A stretch of 32,057 nt of DNA from Sinorhizobium fredii USDA 205 (GTDB lineage Bacteria; Pseudomonadota; Alphaproteobacteria; Rhizobiales; Rhizobiaceae), in NCBI RefSeq assembly GCF_001461695.1, contig NZ_AUTC01000172.1, positions 1 through 32,057 of the forward strand, written 5' to 3'. Positions 31,570-32,057 of this stretch are shown here, piece by piece. The notes beneath the pieces are model-generated. The model was not told where the DNA came from, did no database searches, and saw nothing but the letters and a program-made list of their open reading frames with translations. The translations under genes were made by a program, and so were the position numbers. Each line of letters begins with the position of its first letter. The first letter of the stretch is position 1.

Positions 31570-32057
31570 TTAGGTGGCGCCGCCTATCTGCGCCAACTCT
31601 GCCAGTCGTTCCTTGCAGATCCTCTCAACGAGGCGGTGTAGGTGCTCGGTCTGTTCGATCAGCCAAGCCAGCGCTTCGTCGGTGATCTCGAAGTGTTTCG
31701 AATAGCGCGCCTTCACATAGGCCTCGTTAAGAATGTTGTACCATGCCGTGAGCCGATGATGGTCGCGCGGCCATGCGTCGACGAGCCGGCGGTCCTGGTC
31801 TTCGGCAAGCCCGCGTAGAAATTTGAGGTTATGCGATGGCGGACTGTAGTTGGTGAGCGTGAGCAGAACACAGGAATAGGCAGTCTCGACCGATTGGTGC
31901 AACAGGAACGCGGCGTGATTTTCCCAGTTGCTGGAGATCGCGACACGGGCGAGCCCTAGGAAACGCAATGCACTCTCGTGCTGCCTCTCAAAGTGCTCCC
32001 TTGCCACTCTAAGCGCATCGGCAGCGGAGAGCCGTTTCGGCTCCGCCAGCGGCCGGT
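31570..32057 (-). CDS. HEPN-domain protein, 5' part outside the window
   Basis: At least 161 residues read open to the window edge (PLAEPKRLSAADALRVAREHF before the GTG at 32007), so the gene continues to the right. The visible part is a HEPN helical bundle: HFERQHESALRFLGLARVAI, then ENHAAFLLHQSVETAYSCVL, NYSPPSHNLKFLRGLAED and a closing helix WLIEQTEHLHRLVERIC. The linker before it resembles that of nucleotidyltransferase-HEPN fusion proteins, so an N-terminal MNT-type nucleotidyltransferase domain may lie beyond the edge. Such proteins occur as toxin-antitoxin or defence components and as stand-alone proteins. The function is not determined by what is visible. Confidence 0.75.
   Translation of the reverse strand, partial: RPLAEPKRLSAADALRVAREHFERQHESALRFLGLARVAISSNWENHAAFLLHQSVETAYSCVLLTLTNYSPPSHNLKFLRGLAEDQDRRLVDAWPRDHHRLTAWYNILNEAYVKARYSKHFEITDEALAWLIEQTEHLHRLVERICKERLAELAQIGGAT

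Overview
The window looks like a replicon of a Rhizobiales alphaproteobacterium (Rhizobium/Ensifer/Mesorhizobium-type), most likely a plasmid or plasmid-derived island. The indicators are a C-terminal remnant of the repABC initiator RepC, a decayed gene of the rhizobial plasmid DUF1612/RHE_PE00001 type, several vap/phd toxin-antitoxin loci, an IS5/IS427-group insertion sequence, a hairpin RNA with anti-Shine-Dalgarno loops like the alphaproteobacterial cuckoo (alpha-r14) sRNAs, and the overall protein complement. The genus assignment is inference; no search was run.

Layout. (1) 1-3.0 kb is decayed sequence: a WD40-repeat protein broken by several frameshifts, joined head to head with a cyclase-type C-terminal scrap fused to a glycine-rich ORF. 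(2) 3.0-8.6 kb holds mostly intact ordinary accessory genes: a methyltransferase, a P-loop kinase-like protein, a LysR regulator divergent from a SnoaL-like/SDR pair, and an OhrR-like MarR regulator divergent from a secreted alpha/beta hydrolase with two identical palindromes between them. (3) 8.7-11.3 kb holds a GMC oxidoreductase pseudogene whose 3' end is lost in a patch of element debris, followed by a complete but frameshifted IS427-like element with recognisable ends. (4) 11.6-25.8 kb is the functional core: D-serine ammonia-lyase (dsdA) with a broken divergent LysR gene, a truncated serine hydrolase, a DadA-like D-amino-acid dehydrogenase, a creatininase-family amidohydrolase, a complete five-gene peptide ABC transporter, a divergent RpiR/MurR-type regulator, an M55 D-aminopeptidase and an ornithine-cyclodeaminase/ketimine-reductase-family enzyme. 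(5) 25.8-32.06 kb is a graveyard of plasmid maintenance functions: DUF1612 pseudogene, intact vapBC, broken phd antitoxin, broken tyrosine recombinase, broken coiled-coil gene, the candidate sRNA, cspA, repC remnant, an intact phd/PIN toxin-antitoxin pair, an orphan antitoxin, and the start-less end of a HEPN protein running off the window.

How the genes work together. The 11.6-25.8 kb block reads as one D-amino-acid/D-peptide scavenging locus. Peptides enter through the Dpp-type transporter and are cut by the M55 D-aminopeptidase. The released D-amino acids are deaminated by the DadA-like flavoenzyme or, for D-serine, by DsdA. Cyclic imines arising from D-proline, D-lysine or D-ornithine could be reduced to L-imino acids by the OCD-family enzyme. 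The RpiR-type regulator between the two arms is the obvious controller, and a palindrome lies just before its start. Peptidoglycan peptides are a plausible source, but no substrate is proven by sequence.

Frameshifts are common in the mobile, regulatory and maintenance genes, while the transport/catabolic operon is fully open. This argues for real decay by relaxed selection more than for a uniformly poor assembly, although individual frameshifts could still be sequencing errors.
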